Positions 54,213 to 64,000 of a stretch of DNA of 64,000 nt are shown here, piece by piece. Positions within the stretch are counted from its first letter, which is position 1; the number at the start of each line of letters is the position of its first letter. The DNA comes from Gnetum montanum (taxonomy: Eukaryota > Streptophyta > Gnetopsida > Gnetales > Gnetaceae), in contig MNCI01003927.1 of the NCBI GenBank assembly GCA_015680685.1, forward strand, positions 590,829-654,828, in the 5' to 3' direction. The notes under the pieces were generated by a model, which worked only from the letters and a program-made list of their open reading frames with translations, did no database searches and was not told the origin of the DNA. A program made the position numbers and the translations under genes.

Positions 54213-54404
54213 TCATCCGTTGTGAGTTGTAAGTTGTGTGAATAGTTGTGAGTATAATTCTCTTAAGCCCTTGTCTATCCTTGGACAATTTTCTTTCAAC
54301 TTTGTAATTCTATCATGATTTTGGCAAGAAATAAGAATTATTTTTGTTTCTTATTTTAATTCCTCTTGCAAGTTTGAAGATTAGCATTAGAATTCTTACT
54401 ATAT

Positions 54405-54416
54405 TGGTATCAGAGC
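54405..54416 (+). other. Primer-binding site, initiator tRNA-Met
   Basis: TGGTATCAGAGC, the standard plant PBS complementary to initiator tRNA-Met. Confidence 0.85.
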
Positions 54417-54688
54417 AAGGATTTAAAGATAATTACCTCAAGGAAAGGAATCCACTACAATCATTCACAAAAATTTACTCTTCCTTAATTTTATTTTGGT
54501 TTGGAATTTCAATTAATGTTAATTTCCATACTAAATTAGGGTTTAATTAGCCTTCTTTTGGTCAATTAGTTTGATCAATTGAATTGGGTGTTGAGAATTC
54601 TCATTGTTTAAAATACTCATTAACCTTTCTTAGTTAGGGTTGTGGGAATTATTTGGGTACTCCAACTTGGTTTATGGATATTCTTAAT
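54417..54688 (+). other. Leader of the initiator-tRNA element, cut by element I
   Basis: AT-rich untranslated leader; no Gag start recognised. The last five bases, TTAAT, are the left target duplication of I. The sequence resumes at 63938. Confidence 0.55.
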
Positions 54689-55574
54689 TAATGAGTGGAA
54701 AGGTACCCCTATGTCAAACTATACGAATCACAAGCATTCACACACAATCCGGTCAAATTTTGTGGATGGGACTAGTTGTGCATCTAAATTGTTATGCCTT
54801 GATCATAATTTGTTGTCTTTCCACTTGGACTAGTGGTAGCTTTGTCATGTATGATTTAGTCCAAAGTAAGGCATATGATGATTGATGTTGTCTAGCCCTA
54901 GGCTACTCATAATAATAATAAAGAACTTAATTATTTAATCAATAAATAATGGAAAGTAGAGTCTAAACTAGCACATATGTGTGATGAGTATCCATTCCTA
55001 ATCGTCTATACATGCTTTGAACTTTGCGTAACTACCACTGGGATTACGAAGTGTACGTCACTGGGCTTGCCAAATGATACAATACTTGGTTACCAAGTAA
55101 TTACACTTAAGTGCTTGTAATTAGTTGTAGTCATTGCACTTAAAGACAAGAATAATAAAAAACAAGAATAATAAAAAGCAATAAATGAAAAAATTTTAAC
55201 TAAGGAAAATAGTAAATAATTAAAAGTAATAATAAATATAAGTGGATGTTGCAACGATGAAAGTAATCTCAATCTTTATTGTTGGACATGCAATGTGTCC
55301 AAGTACATCACACTCGAATAAGGATGTCATATAATCACTTAACATCACATTGCAGGCATACAATGGAAACTAACAGGACTTGAAATAAAAAATCTATGAA
55401 TCTAATTCTATCTTTTGTGCTATATGCTATGTCCCAACTATGCACCCAAGTGTGTATTTATAGGCTTGCATTGAAGGGGCAATATTAGATGCTTGACATC
55501 AAAGGTTATGCCCTAATATTAGATATCCAATATCACAACTCTGATATTGGAGCCATGCAAAACATGACTCATCA
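54689..55574 (-). repeat. Element I 3' LTR (left)
   Basis: Plus-strand reading TAATGAGTGGAAAGGTACCC (first G of TGATGA mutated) to GACTCATCA. The target duplication fixes the boundary. Antisense AATAAAG near 55276. The minus-strand PPT CAGCTGTGGAGGTA is at 55575-55590. Confidence 0.9.
55454..55550 (-). promoter_or_regulatory. LTR I 3' U3 promoter
   Basis: Minus strand GATATTGGATATCTAATATT and further ATATC/GATATT dyad halves, then CCTATAAATACAC. Strongly decayed but in the usual place. Confidence 0.55.
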
Positions 55575-55763
55575 TACCTCCACAGCTGAATGAAAACTCA
55601 TTCTCGATTTAAATAAAATGAGGAATAATTTCTTTACAAAAAATTAGGAAGGTATGGGATTATTAACTAACTTACATAAATACACAAATTGACTCTTTTC
55701 ATGCCGTAGTGGTGTTTTACAAATATATGAACACAACATTATAAGACATAAAATTGGGGAAGC

Positions 55764-58510
55764 TCATGTAGTTCTTAGAGGTGGTGGTGGCTCTTCCATA
55801 GATCACTTCCCTTTGTTGCCAAGCTTTTGGAATTGGTAGTAGTTTAGGAGCACTTGCAGCTTTTCTTCCTTCATTTGTGGATCATGTATCATCTAGGATG
55901 ATGAGCTGATGTGTGCTAGAATTGGTACATCCCATAGACATGATAGCTATAAGAACATCTTATTTTCTTTCACATACTAAGCTGTAAACTACCATCATTC
56001 CTCCTTGAAGGCCCTAACCTTTTCTTTCAATTCATGGTAATTCATCAATCTCTTGCCTAGGTCTGAGGCTACATCTCTTTTTCCATGGTAGTGGGCCTTA
56101 ATTACCTCCAATTTTTAGTTTTCCACATGAAGTTTCTATAGAGCACTTTTCCTATCTGTAAACTCTTTTTCATAGAGTGCATAGCTAGCCGCTACTTGCT
56201 TCTCTAGCTTGTTTCTAGGTCAAATTGCTGTTAACATGGCAAGGTTGGCATATTGAAGGTTAGCCAATGCCATGTACTCTTTTAGATCCTCAATCTGCAA
56301 GCCCTTGTTCTTTACTTCCACTTGATGGACCAAGGCGTAGCTATCCAAGATTGGATGCTAATTAGGATTCTACATTGACATGGAACTAATGAAGGCCTTT
56401 ATCATCTAGATCTCTTTTTCATTAACCTACTTGTACATGCCAATTTGGTCCTGAAAGTGCTCCTTCAGCTTTTCATGTTTCTTGGCCTCATTTTTCCATG
56501 TGCTTATTTCAATTGTAGATTTTTTTTTCATATTTCACACAACTCCTCCATGAAGAGGCTTCGATTTTCTCTAGCCAATTTACTGATGTCTTGGTTGATC
56601 CTCACCAGTTGTTCTCTCAACTGGTGAATACTTTCTTCTAAGATATTTTTCTATTTTTCTACAGTGGTCAACCTTGCATTATTCATAGCAAACTATTTAT
56701 TCTCTTCTTGTGTAGCCGTCAATGCCTTTGCATGGGCATATTCTTGAGCTTTAGCAACTAAGGCATTCTAGACTACCTTCTCCTTCTCTTGCTCAGCAAC
56801 TTTGTTTTGTTCAATCAATTGGTTTAGTTACTCCATTTAGAATTGTTCCAAGTGATTAGGCATGAAAAATTGGGTAGGGTCTCATCTTTCAGCTCTTATG
56901 AAAACTAGCTCCTATTGTAGTCAATGCACTTCTATTTTTACATGCTCCACCCTAGTCTTTGCCATGACCAACTTCCCTTTTATGGTGATAAGATTTGACT
57001 GAACTATAGTGACATCACTAGGGATGTCAAAAAGATTTTTCATTACTTATCCCATCTGTAGTAATCTATCAAGTACATCATCATGAGCTACATGAGTCAT
57101 TGAAGTTCCAGTGAGCATTTGGGCATCTCTAGTCCTAGTTAAGCCCACTAGGGATACAATAGGCACATTGAAGGATTCTTTGATATGATCTATTATAACT
57201 TCTATTGTGATTATCACATCTTGGTGTTGCATGACTATGATAGTAACACCTCCTATTTTGAGCATTAGTTGAAAAGATGTGGTGTTACCAGAGATCTTCT
57301 ATGACCACTAGGCTTCTCCTCCTGATTGTAAAGAAATTTATCCTCTTGATGGATCAGCAGAAATGATGGGTTGCACAACATCATTGATAACTTGAAAGAG
57401 GTTTGATTTGTCCCTACTTCCCCAACTAAGAATTTTGATTATTCTTTGCAAATGGCTCATTGTAGGTCGATAATCTTGTGGTGGTGGAGGTGGAACTTGT
57501 GGCTCATGCTACTTCTTAGGCTCTTGCTCTACTTCCTTTTCTAGTTTTGGCTCCTTTTCTATTTCTTGTTCTTCACCAAGGTGTTTCATTGGTGCTATAG
57601 GTTTAAGAAACCCAAAAAAGGAAGCATTTTGAGCCCTTCTAGGAATGTCATTGGTGTATCCTAGGATTTTAGCATGCTTGCATAGCTTCATGATTAGGCA
57701 AGGGAATGGAAGTGTTGGCTTTCTTACATTATTTTCTTTAAACCACCTCTAAATTTCCATGAAGTACATTTGGGGAAGATTGGCATTGTATTTTCCCATT
57801 AATATTACACTTCACCTGGACACATAGGTTGAGATTCTGTTAAGCCCTTTAGTTGGGAAGAGATGATATGTGTGTATCTTAAAATAATTCCTCTCTTCTA
57901 GAGTCAACTCATTATATGTTTTGTTATCTTTATTATATACCCACTTCACCCACAACTTTTTGGTTTCTAGATTAGACCTTGTTGATAGATGTGCTAACTT
58001 GGCCCCCACATTTGGTAGATTTAGAGCCTCTGTGATTTCTTTGACTAAAAAAAGATATAGTGACTCTACTGATGTTAATTATGGTGTCCTCTTCCTTGTT
58101 ATGCTAAAAGTGGTGCATCTCACTGAGGTACCATTCTCCACTTTCTAAAAGGATGTGCCATAATGGTGATACCTGGAGTTGAGTTCGAATTGCGTTAGGA
58201 GAAAATGTCGTAAACGGGTTGAAGTTCATTTCCATGATGACCATGATCAACATGGATTTCTCCTAGATGGCTTCAAGGAATTCTTAGGATAATGTGAGGC
58301 GTTGTCCTTACACTAGAGCTTGTGGTTCTATAGCCTCTCCTTGGACTAATTTCCCTATAGCAGGAGCCTCTTGATGATGCTAAATGATTGGGCCTCTTGT
58401 TCTTCATGTTCAACTACTGGACCTTGTTCTCCTAGTCAACCTTTGCCACCTTTTGGGTGTTTAGCTGCACCTTGCGAAGGTCCTTCTTGTCCTCCTCTTT
58501 TTGGAGCCAT
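55764..58510 (-). pseudogene. Element I ORF2: transposon-domain/coiled-coil protein
   Basis: ATGGCTCC at 58510. In the same frame 58009-57812 (HLSTRSNLETKKLWVKWVYN, YNELTLEERNYFKIHTYHLF) and 57691-57509 (KLCKHAKILGYTNDIPRRAQ, then EKEPKLEKEVEQEPKK) are open, so the frame is kept over at least 1 kb. The coiled coil follows and shares the AYMELANL-type motif near 56230-56280. The C-terminus is MEEPPPPLRTT with TGA at 55764-55766. Close to G in sequence, less so to H and D. Confidence 0.75.
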
Positions 58511-58573
58511 CTACAATCAATCAAGGATCTGATGTTACTAAGGTGTTTTCATTTATCATTGACAGGTTTATAC
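58511..58573 (-). other. Element I putative intron before ORF2
   Basis: Minus strand donor TAAG|GTATAA, acceptor GATTGTAG|ATGGCT, 63 nt. The acceptor C-to-T change leaves a usable AG. Confidence 0.5.
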
Positions 58574-59063
58574 CTTACTCATGACTTTAGTTTCATTAAG
58601 TTCTTTAGCTTATATGATTGCAAAGTTAGAAAAATTTTCAAAAGAATTCCCAAAAAGTGTTAGTATTCTTTTATGACCCTTCACAATTTCCCTCTTCTTC
58701 CTTATGTATGGCTTATCATGACAGTTATGGTTCCTTGGGTGAGAGAATTAAGGATTCTGGCATTCATATAATTGATTGTTCATTAAAACATTTAGAAATT
58801 TTAACATTCTCTTACCCTTATAGTACCTTAAGGGTGATAGCAAATTTTGAAAAATTAAAGCAAGTTTTCCATGTAAGCATCCTTCCCCAAATAAATTAAA
58901 CACTTTGGGTTCAACTAGGTTTAAAAACCATGAAAATAAAAGTGGTACTAAGAAACATATCACATGTGGAGTTTGGTGGGCAGAGCTCTAACTTGAGAGA
59001 GAAAAATTCAAAAACTCCCCTAGCTGAAAATGATGATAATGGATGTTGGAGCATTGTAAGGGT

Positions 59064-59140
59064 CCTATATATAGGTTTTATGGATCCAATATCGAGTATT
59101 CAATGTCAAGGCTAACCTGATATTGGGTATTTGATTTTAG
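59064..59140 (-). promoter_or_regulatory. Element I internal promoter-like cluster
   Basis: Minus strand AAATACCCAATATC and ATTGAATACTCGATATTGG dyads, then CCTATATATAGGACC. Nearly the same arrangement as in G. Confidence 0.6.
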
Positions 59141-59439
59141 GGTGGTTGAATTTGCATAGTATGATGGCATTTAGCATGGAAAATAAAGCTTTATGATTGG
59201 TGGAAGGGTTTTAGGTAAAATCCAATAGTTCTAAGGTAAGTAAAAAATCATAGTGAGGGACCAAAAGTGTTGGAAGATGGAATCGTTGGCATCAAAATAT
59301 TTGGAAGATGCAAGAAAAGGGGTATTAGATCCTTGGTGTAGAATAGATTGGTTATATGATAAGGGAAAGTATTGAATTTAAGTGTTATGTAGCTAGAAGG
59401 TATAAGACGATGTAGTTGTGTCAAACAAGTATAAGTCAC

Positions 59440-59526
59440 AATAGTTATACAAGTGGATGCCTCCCAAAGTAAGCTTCAACCCTTAATGCCTTTGTATAAC
59501 CACACCTAGAAATGTCCATAGGCACC
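59440..59526 (-). other. Element I conserved non-coding block
   Basis: Minus strand GGTGCCTATGGACATTTCTA, GTGGTTATACAAAGGCATTA and CTTACTTTGGGAGGCATCCA. The companion block ACATGTTACCCATGCTTGAA is at about 59920-59950. Confidence 0.6.
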
Positions 59527-60463
59527 AAAAGGGTTGAATCAAACACATACCTATGAAACAAAACACACATGTTAAAATCATAAATTAAAATAACTCTATA
59601 TTACACAAAAACAGAAGTTAGGATTATGCGGATAGTGAGATGAGATGGATGTGAGAAGGGATTATAGAAATTGGGACATGAAGTTCCTTACCGTAGGCAT
59701 AATGAATCCTTGTATGTTATTAAATGTTAAATAGTCACTAGCCCTTCTTTCCAATATTCAAAGCAAGTCTAGTGATATTGCATTGTTTCATCACTTCGTT
59801 TGACAACCATAAGACTACCATAGTTGCAAGGAGTAGAATCACTTAGCATTTTGTCCAAGGAAGGAGTTTATTCATGGCGCTTTTGACTTCTCTTTTTTTT
59901 TTATGGATTCTGAGAAGCCGCCAACCTTCAAGCATGGGTAACATGTCTTTCTAGTGGGATCCTTAGAAATTTATTTAATGCCCTTTTATTTTACTCACTC
60001 CCATTTATCATTAGATCTACAAGGATATAATTACAACCTAAGAAACATGATAGAACATACAGAATTGGTCAAAGAAAATCCACAAATCCCCTTGATGTCA
60101 CACCCTTCACATTCCCCCTTGGTTCTACACTTTTCTATCCAAGCACAATGATTACAAATTTATTATTAGCTTGATGATGGAAAATAATATCATTATGAAT
60201 AGGGAAAACACATCTTATTAATGAAATGGATGTGTAGATGATGTGGTCTCATTGTCTAAACAATCAGTCCCTTATGACTTGACAAGATAGAGAAAACCTC
60301 ATCTTAATGGATTACATGATCACTTTATTCATAAGCAAGATTACTAACAAAGGGAATAAAAAAAAAGTGGAAAAAGTTGAAAATGATAGGAAAACTTTGT
60401 ATCAATAAATAAGAAAATGATAAAAAATTGTAAAATAAAGAAGATGAAAAACACCTATGAATT

Positions 60464-62965
60464 CTAAATGTTAGGATGGGATGTTTCCCTCACAACTAAG
60501 TGTTTGACCATAATAAGAATTAATAAGTGGGTAGGTAGGTTGCATTTGTAAAATAATTTTAACCTTTCATGTCCAAACCACTAGGTGTCTCTTGGTTTAA
60601 TGGTAGCTGCATAGATAAATTGTTGTTCAAACACTTGGTTGTTAAATGGATGGTGGATTAGAGTATGAGTTGTGTCAATGTTGCAAATATCTGACCCATG
60701 ATTGCACTCTTAATCATTATTAGGTATGCATGGATTCATTTTTCTCTCCACAACGCTAGATTCATTGCTTATATTAAGTGTTTGAGTAACAATAGGTGGT
60801 GGCCCTTGTGTAGGATCAAAGGACATTGGTTGTGAAAGGGAAGGTGTTACACTTGATTGGCCTTGTGCTAGTTTGGATGATGTAGTACGTCCATGAGTGT
60901 TGTGCTTATGCATGGGAGCTATCCTAAAGAAGGGATGTTTCTGAGATTACGGTGGGAACCTACTGGCATTAGCATGTCTATGCACATTCATAGCACAAGT
61001 GACATTTGTTTGTTAATGTTGTGGTGCTGAACCTTCCTATGTTGCTAGCAGTGGCATGTGATGGGGTGGAGCATGAGAATCTTGAGGATATGAGGGAGGG
61101 TAAGAGGTGCGAGGTTGTGACCATTCAGGATATGTCATTGGTTGATGATACTCGAGAGAGTCATAGTAGCAATTTGAAGTAGAGGACGTAGAACTAGTTA
61201 GAGAAACAGGTTGTTGAACATAATAATCGTATAGGTTCAGTTGGTAGTAAGGGTAAGGCTAGTTTGATGATGGCCTCCCCCACAACTATGGGTTTCAACA
61301 TTGTGGTTGATGACACTGTTAAGGCTAGCAATAAGTCCCTCTAGGATAGTATCATTGGTTGTAGGACTATCTATAATTACCTTTTGGAAAAGGTATATTC
61401 CTAGCCATGTGTTTCTATGCAAATGTGGGATTTAATGCAAAAGCCCAATGTTTATGTAGATGTGACATGATTGGGCAATGACCCTTTGGATGGTCATATA
61501 TGTAGATGTCACATCTGTCATCTTCTTCTATGGTTAAGTCTATAGCCTTATTTTCTTTAGCCAATTTTCCTATTTGCCAATAAGTGTTCCTGGATGTTTC
61601 TTGGTTCTTCTTCCTCCATTTGTTGTGATCACTTGATTCATTTTATGTTACCTTCTCCTCTACAGTTTCTACGAAAGTTATAAATTTCTCATTTATCCAC
61701 TCCAACATCCTATCAAAATTTGCTTCAAGTTTGTTGACAAACTTTTATATCAACAAGGTTTGTTGTGGAATCATCTTATTGAGAGCTATCTCTTTCTCCT
61801 TACCATAGATATGGACCTTCTTATTTTGAAGAGTTGGGTCCCAGTGATATTTCTTAACATTCTCCCATTTGCATAGCTCTCCTTCTTCTTTTGCCACATG
61901 CTTGGTTAGCTCTTAGATCTAATGGGTTCGTTCCTCGTATAGTTGACCTGAAGCATACATCCTAAGGGTCTCCCTCATTTCATTATGAAGCCCATCTATG
62001 ATGTGGAAAAGTTTCTTTTCCTCAAAGAAATCATGGCTTGGGCATCTATTTAGTAGGGAATAATATCTATCTAAGGCCATGTCAAAGGGTTCATGTTATT
62101 CTTATCTCCATCCTTGGATTTGTCTCCTTAGGTTGAATACCCTTGCATAGGTTTGGTATTTCTTGTTGAAGAGTCCCAACATGGTGAACCACTATTGAAT
62201 TGAATTTTGTTTCAATGATCTATACCACACTTTGGCTCTATCGATTAGTGTCCTAGGAAAGAGCTTAAGCTTTTTCCATCCACTTTCAAGGTTGTACAAG
62301 GCACATGCATCTTGGACGGCTTGTAAATGATGTTGTAAATTAGAATCATAGCCTCCCACAAATTTAGGAATATTATTCATATCAAACCTATGTAGGTGAA
62401 TTTCCGTGTGATGCCTATGAGGCATTTTAATTGCCTCTGTGATCTATGTTAGGCTCTTAGTGGCCAACAAGGGTTTATCATCATCTGACACATTGTGATG
62501 AAATTATCTATTTTATTTGTTTGATTATGATGATTTTATCTATGGTCATTCTGATGTCTTTAATTTTTCTTGTGGGTTCAATTCCTATTTTTATTTTGAT
62601 CCCATAGTGGAGCTTTGCCTCTATACCTATGTTCATCTTTGTTAGAACTAGACGTTGAAGATGAAGAGGAAGATGAGAAATTGGAAGGATTACCATGGCT
62701 TCTATGGTGTTTCCCATAGTCTTTTGATTTATTGTTTCTAGGTTTTGAGGAGGTCCTAAGCCTTGAGACCTTCCATGGTTCAAGACTTACTTCAACTCCT
62801 CTAGGGTTGTCTATCTTAGGTCAAAGTAGCCTTTTAGTGTCATTAGGGTGGTCATGCATATATAAAACATATGAATAAGGTTGGTTACTCCAATTTTCTT
62901 CAACATATATCTCAATAGTTCTCATCATATAATGCATTATTGCTTCCTTGTGAAAGAGACTTCAT
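60464..62965 (-). pseudogene. Element I ORF1 (Gag), no protease
   Basis: ATG at 62965 (MKSLSQGSNNALYDEN). The N-terminal third is badly decayed. The capsid-like domain is open at 62425-62192: DMNNIPKFVGGYDSNLQHHL, then LKLFPRTLIDRAKVWYRSLK. The Cys/His motif is CDIYIYDHPKGHC with SHLHKHWAFALNP at about 61455-61525; its second Cys is Tyr here. The linker (DYYVQQPVSLTSS) and a Pro/Ser/Gln-rich stretch (60913-60710 open) precede the tail, which ends at TAG 60464-60466. No DSG protease. Confidence 0.75.
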
Positions 62966-63060
62966 GTTTTAGTTAATGATGTGTGTGAATTAATATTTTC
63001 TAAAAGATATATCGTTAATGTGTTTACAGTGATCATGTATGATATAACTAATTTAGATAA

Positions 63061-63088
63061 CTAGCACCATCCCTAGCAATGACATCAT
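63061..63088 (-). other. Element I primer-binding site
   Basis: Minus strand TGATGTCATTGCTAGGGATG, then GTGCTAG, directly after the 5' LTR. Athila-type tRNA-Asp PBS with transitions. Confidence 0.65.
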
Positions 63089-63937
63089 TGATGAGCGAAG
63101 AGATACCCCTATGTCCAACCATATGAATCACACGTGTTCACGCATGCTCTGATCAAATTTCATGGATGAAACTAGTTGTGCATCTAAATTGTTATGCCTT
63201 GATCGTAGTTTGTTGTCTTCCCACTTGGACTAGTGGTAGCTTTGTCACGTATGGTTTAGTCCAAAGTAAGGCATATGATGATTAATGTTGTCTGGCCCTA
63301 GGCTACTCCTAATGATAATAAAGAACTTAATTTTTAAATCTAATTAACAATGGAAAGTAAAGTCTAAACTAGCCTATGTGTGATAAGTATCCATTCCTAA
63401 CTATTCATACATACCTTGGACTTCATGTCACTATTATTGAAATTGCCAAGCATACATCGTTGGGCTTATCAAATGATACATTTCTAGGTTACCAAGTAAT
63501 TATAATTAAGTGCTCAAAATTAGTCATACTCATTCCACTTAATGACAGGAATAATAAAAAGCAATAAATATAAACATTTTAACTAAGGAAAATAGTAAAC
63601 AATTAAACAATTAAAATAAATAATAAATCTAAGTGGATAATGTAATGATAAAAGTAATCTTGATCTTTACTTCTAAACATGCAATCTATTCAAGTATATC
63701 ACACTTGAATAAGGATGATGTACCATCACTAAACATCACACTATGAGCATGTAGTGGAAACTAACAAGACTTGAAATAATAAACCTATGAATCTAAATCT
63801 ATCTTCCATGCTATATGCTATGTCCCAACCATGCATCCAAGTTTGTATTTATAGGCTCACATGGAATGGGTTATATCGAATTCCTAACATTGGAGGTTGT
63901 GCCCTGATATCGAAGCCATGCAAAACATGACTCATCA
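63089..63937 (-). repeat. Element I 5' LTR (right)
   Basis: Plus-strand reading TGATGAGCGAAGAGATACCC to GACTCATCA. Antisense TATA TATTTATAGG at 63847-63856 and dyad remnants (GATATCAGGGC, TTCGATATAACC on the minus strand) at 63871-63913. Aligns throughout with the left LTR. TTAAT follows. Confidence 0.9.
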
Positions 63938-63942
63938 TTAAT

Positions 63943-64000
63943 CATGTTGCAATTTCTTGTGGATATTTATTCAATTTTTCATTTAGGTCCACTTGATCAT
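63943..64000 (+). other. Continuation of the initiator-tRNA element
   Basis: Sequence after the right target duplication of I should join 54688. It is too short to identify a Gag. Confidence 0.4.

Larger units (their letters stand above)
53620..54403 (+). repeat. LTR of an unrelated retrotransposon (initiator-tRNA PBS type)
   Basis: The right end is fixed by the PBS directly downstream. TTATAAAAG at 54033-54041 is the likely TATA. U3 is rich in AGATGTCT/AGACATCT motifs. The left end is uncertain. A 60-bp duplication around the N at 54152 inflates its length. Copia and chromovirus elements both use this PBS, so the superfamily is undecided. Confidence 0.65.
54689..63937 (-). mobile_element. 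Element I: complete family member, 9.2 kb
   Basis: LTRs at 54689-55574 and 63089-63937, with PBS, ORF1, spacer, internal promoter, intron, ORF2 and PPT in minus orientation. Target duplication TTAAT at 54684-54688 and 63938-63942 is perfect. It is inserted in the leader of the element whose LTR ends at 54403. It is the longest copy here and has no N. Confidence 0.95.

Overview
The window looks like plant nuclear heterochromatin made almost entirely of nested, decayed transposable elements. I found no convincing host gene, tRNA, rRNA or CRISPR array. Evidence for a plant: LTR elements with a primer-binding site of the Athila/Tat type (matching the 3' end of tRNA-Asp), a chromovirus-like reverse transcriptase, plant-type LINE reverse transcriptase, and strong CpG loss with TG/CA in its place. 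The species cannot be named from the sequence.

Most of the window is one family of large (about 7.5-9.2 kb) LTR retrotransposons, called A to I here (E is an unrelated chromovirus). Their layout, in element orientation, is: LTR (TGATGA...TCATCA ends) - PBS - ORF1 (Gag, with an aspartic protease only in A and C) - a roughly 2 kb spacer with conserved non-coding blocks - an internal promoter-like cluster - a leader with a PPT-like tract and a putative intron of about 60 nt - ORF2 (a domain resembling the 'putative plant transposon protein' domain, then a long coiled coil) - PPT - LTR. No member here has RT, RNase H or integrase, so the family is non-autonomous. A (1-4221, +, 3' part), B (7793-15394, +), C (15495-18476 and 26018-about 26930, +), D (18477-26017, -, inside C), F (29447-37674, +), G (37943-43942, -, broken at its 5' end), H (44300-53261, -) and I (54689-63937, -).

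Hosts of the insertions: F and G sit inside one chromovirus (E; gag-PR-RT at 27570-29446, RT continuing at 37675-37942). H sits inside a LINE (43943-44299 and 53262-about 53610). I sits just downstream of an LTR with an initiator-tRNA-Met PBS (about 53620-54403). D, H and I have perfect 5-bp target duplications (CCTAC, TATAG, TTAAT) and B a near-perfect one. A second LINE (5876-6860) has one part in the opposite orientation to the other, with a perfect inverted repeat at single-N gaps; this is probably an assembly error.

The most interesting signal is regulatory. Each LTR U3 carries paired palindromes (ancestrally GATATCGCGTACGCGATATC, clearest in A) just upstream of a TATA box. The same type of palindrome plus TATA recurs once inside each element that keeps ORF2, shortly upstream of ORF2. 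In F both LTRs and the internal site carry a different palindrome (GGCCTCGTCGATGAGGCC type), so LTR and internal sites appear to have changed together. Reading frames are often preserved over long distances and broken mainly by nonsense codons, as expected from methylation-driven C-to-T decay.
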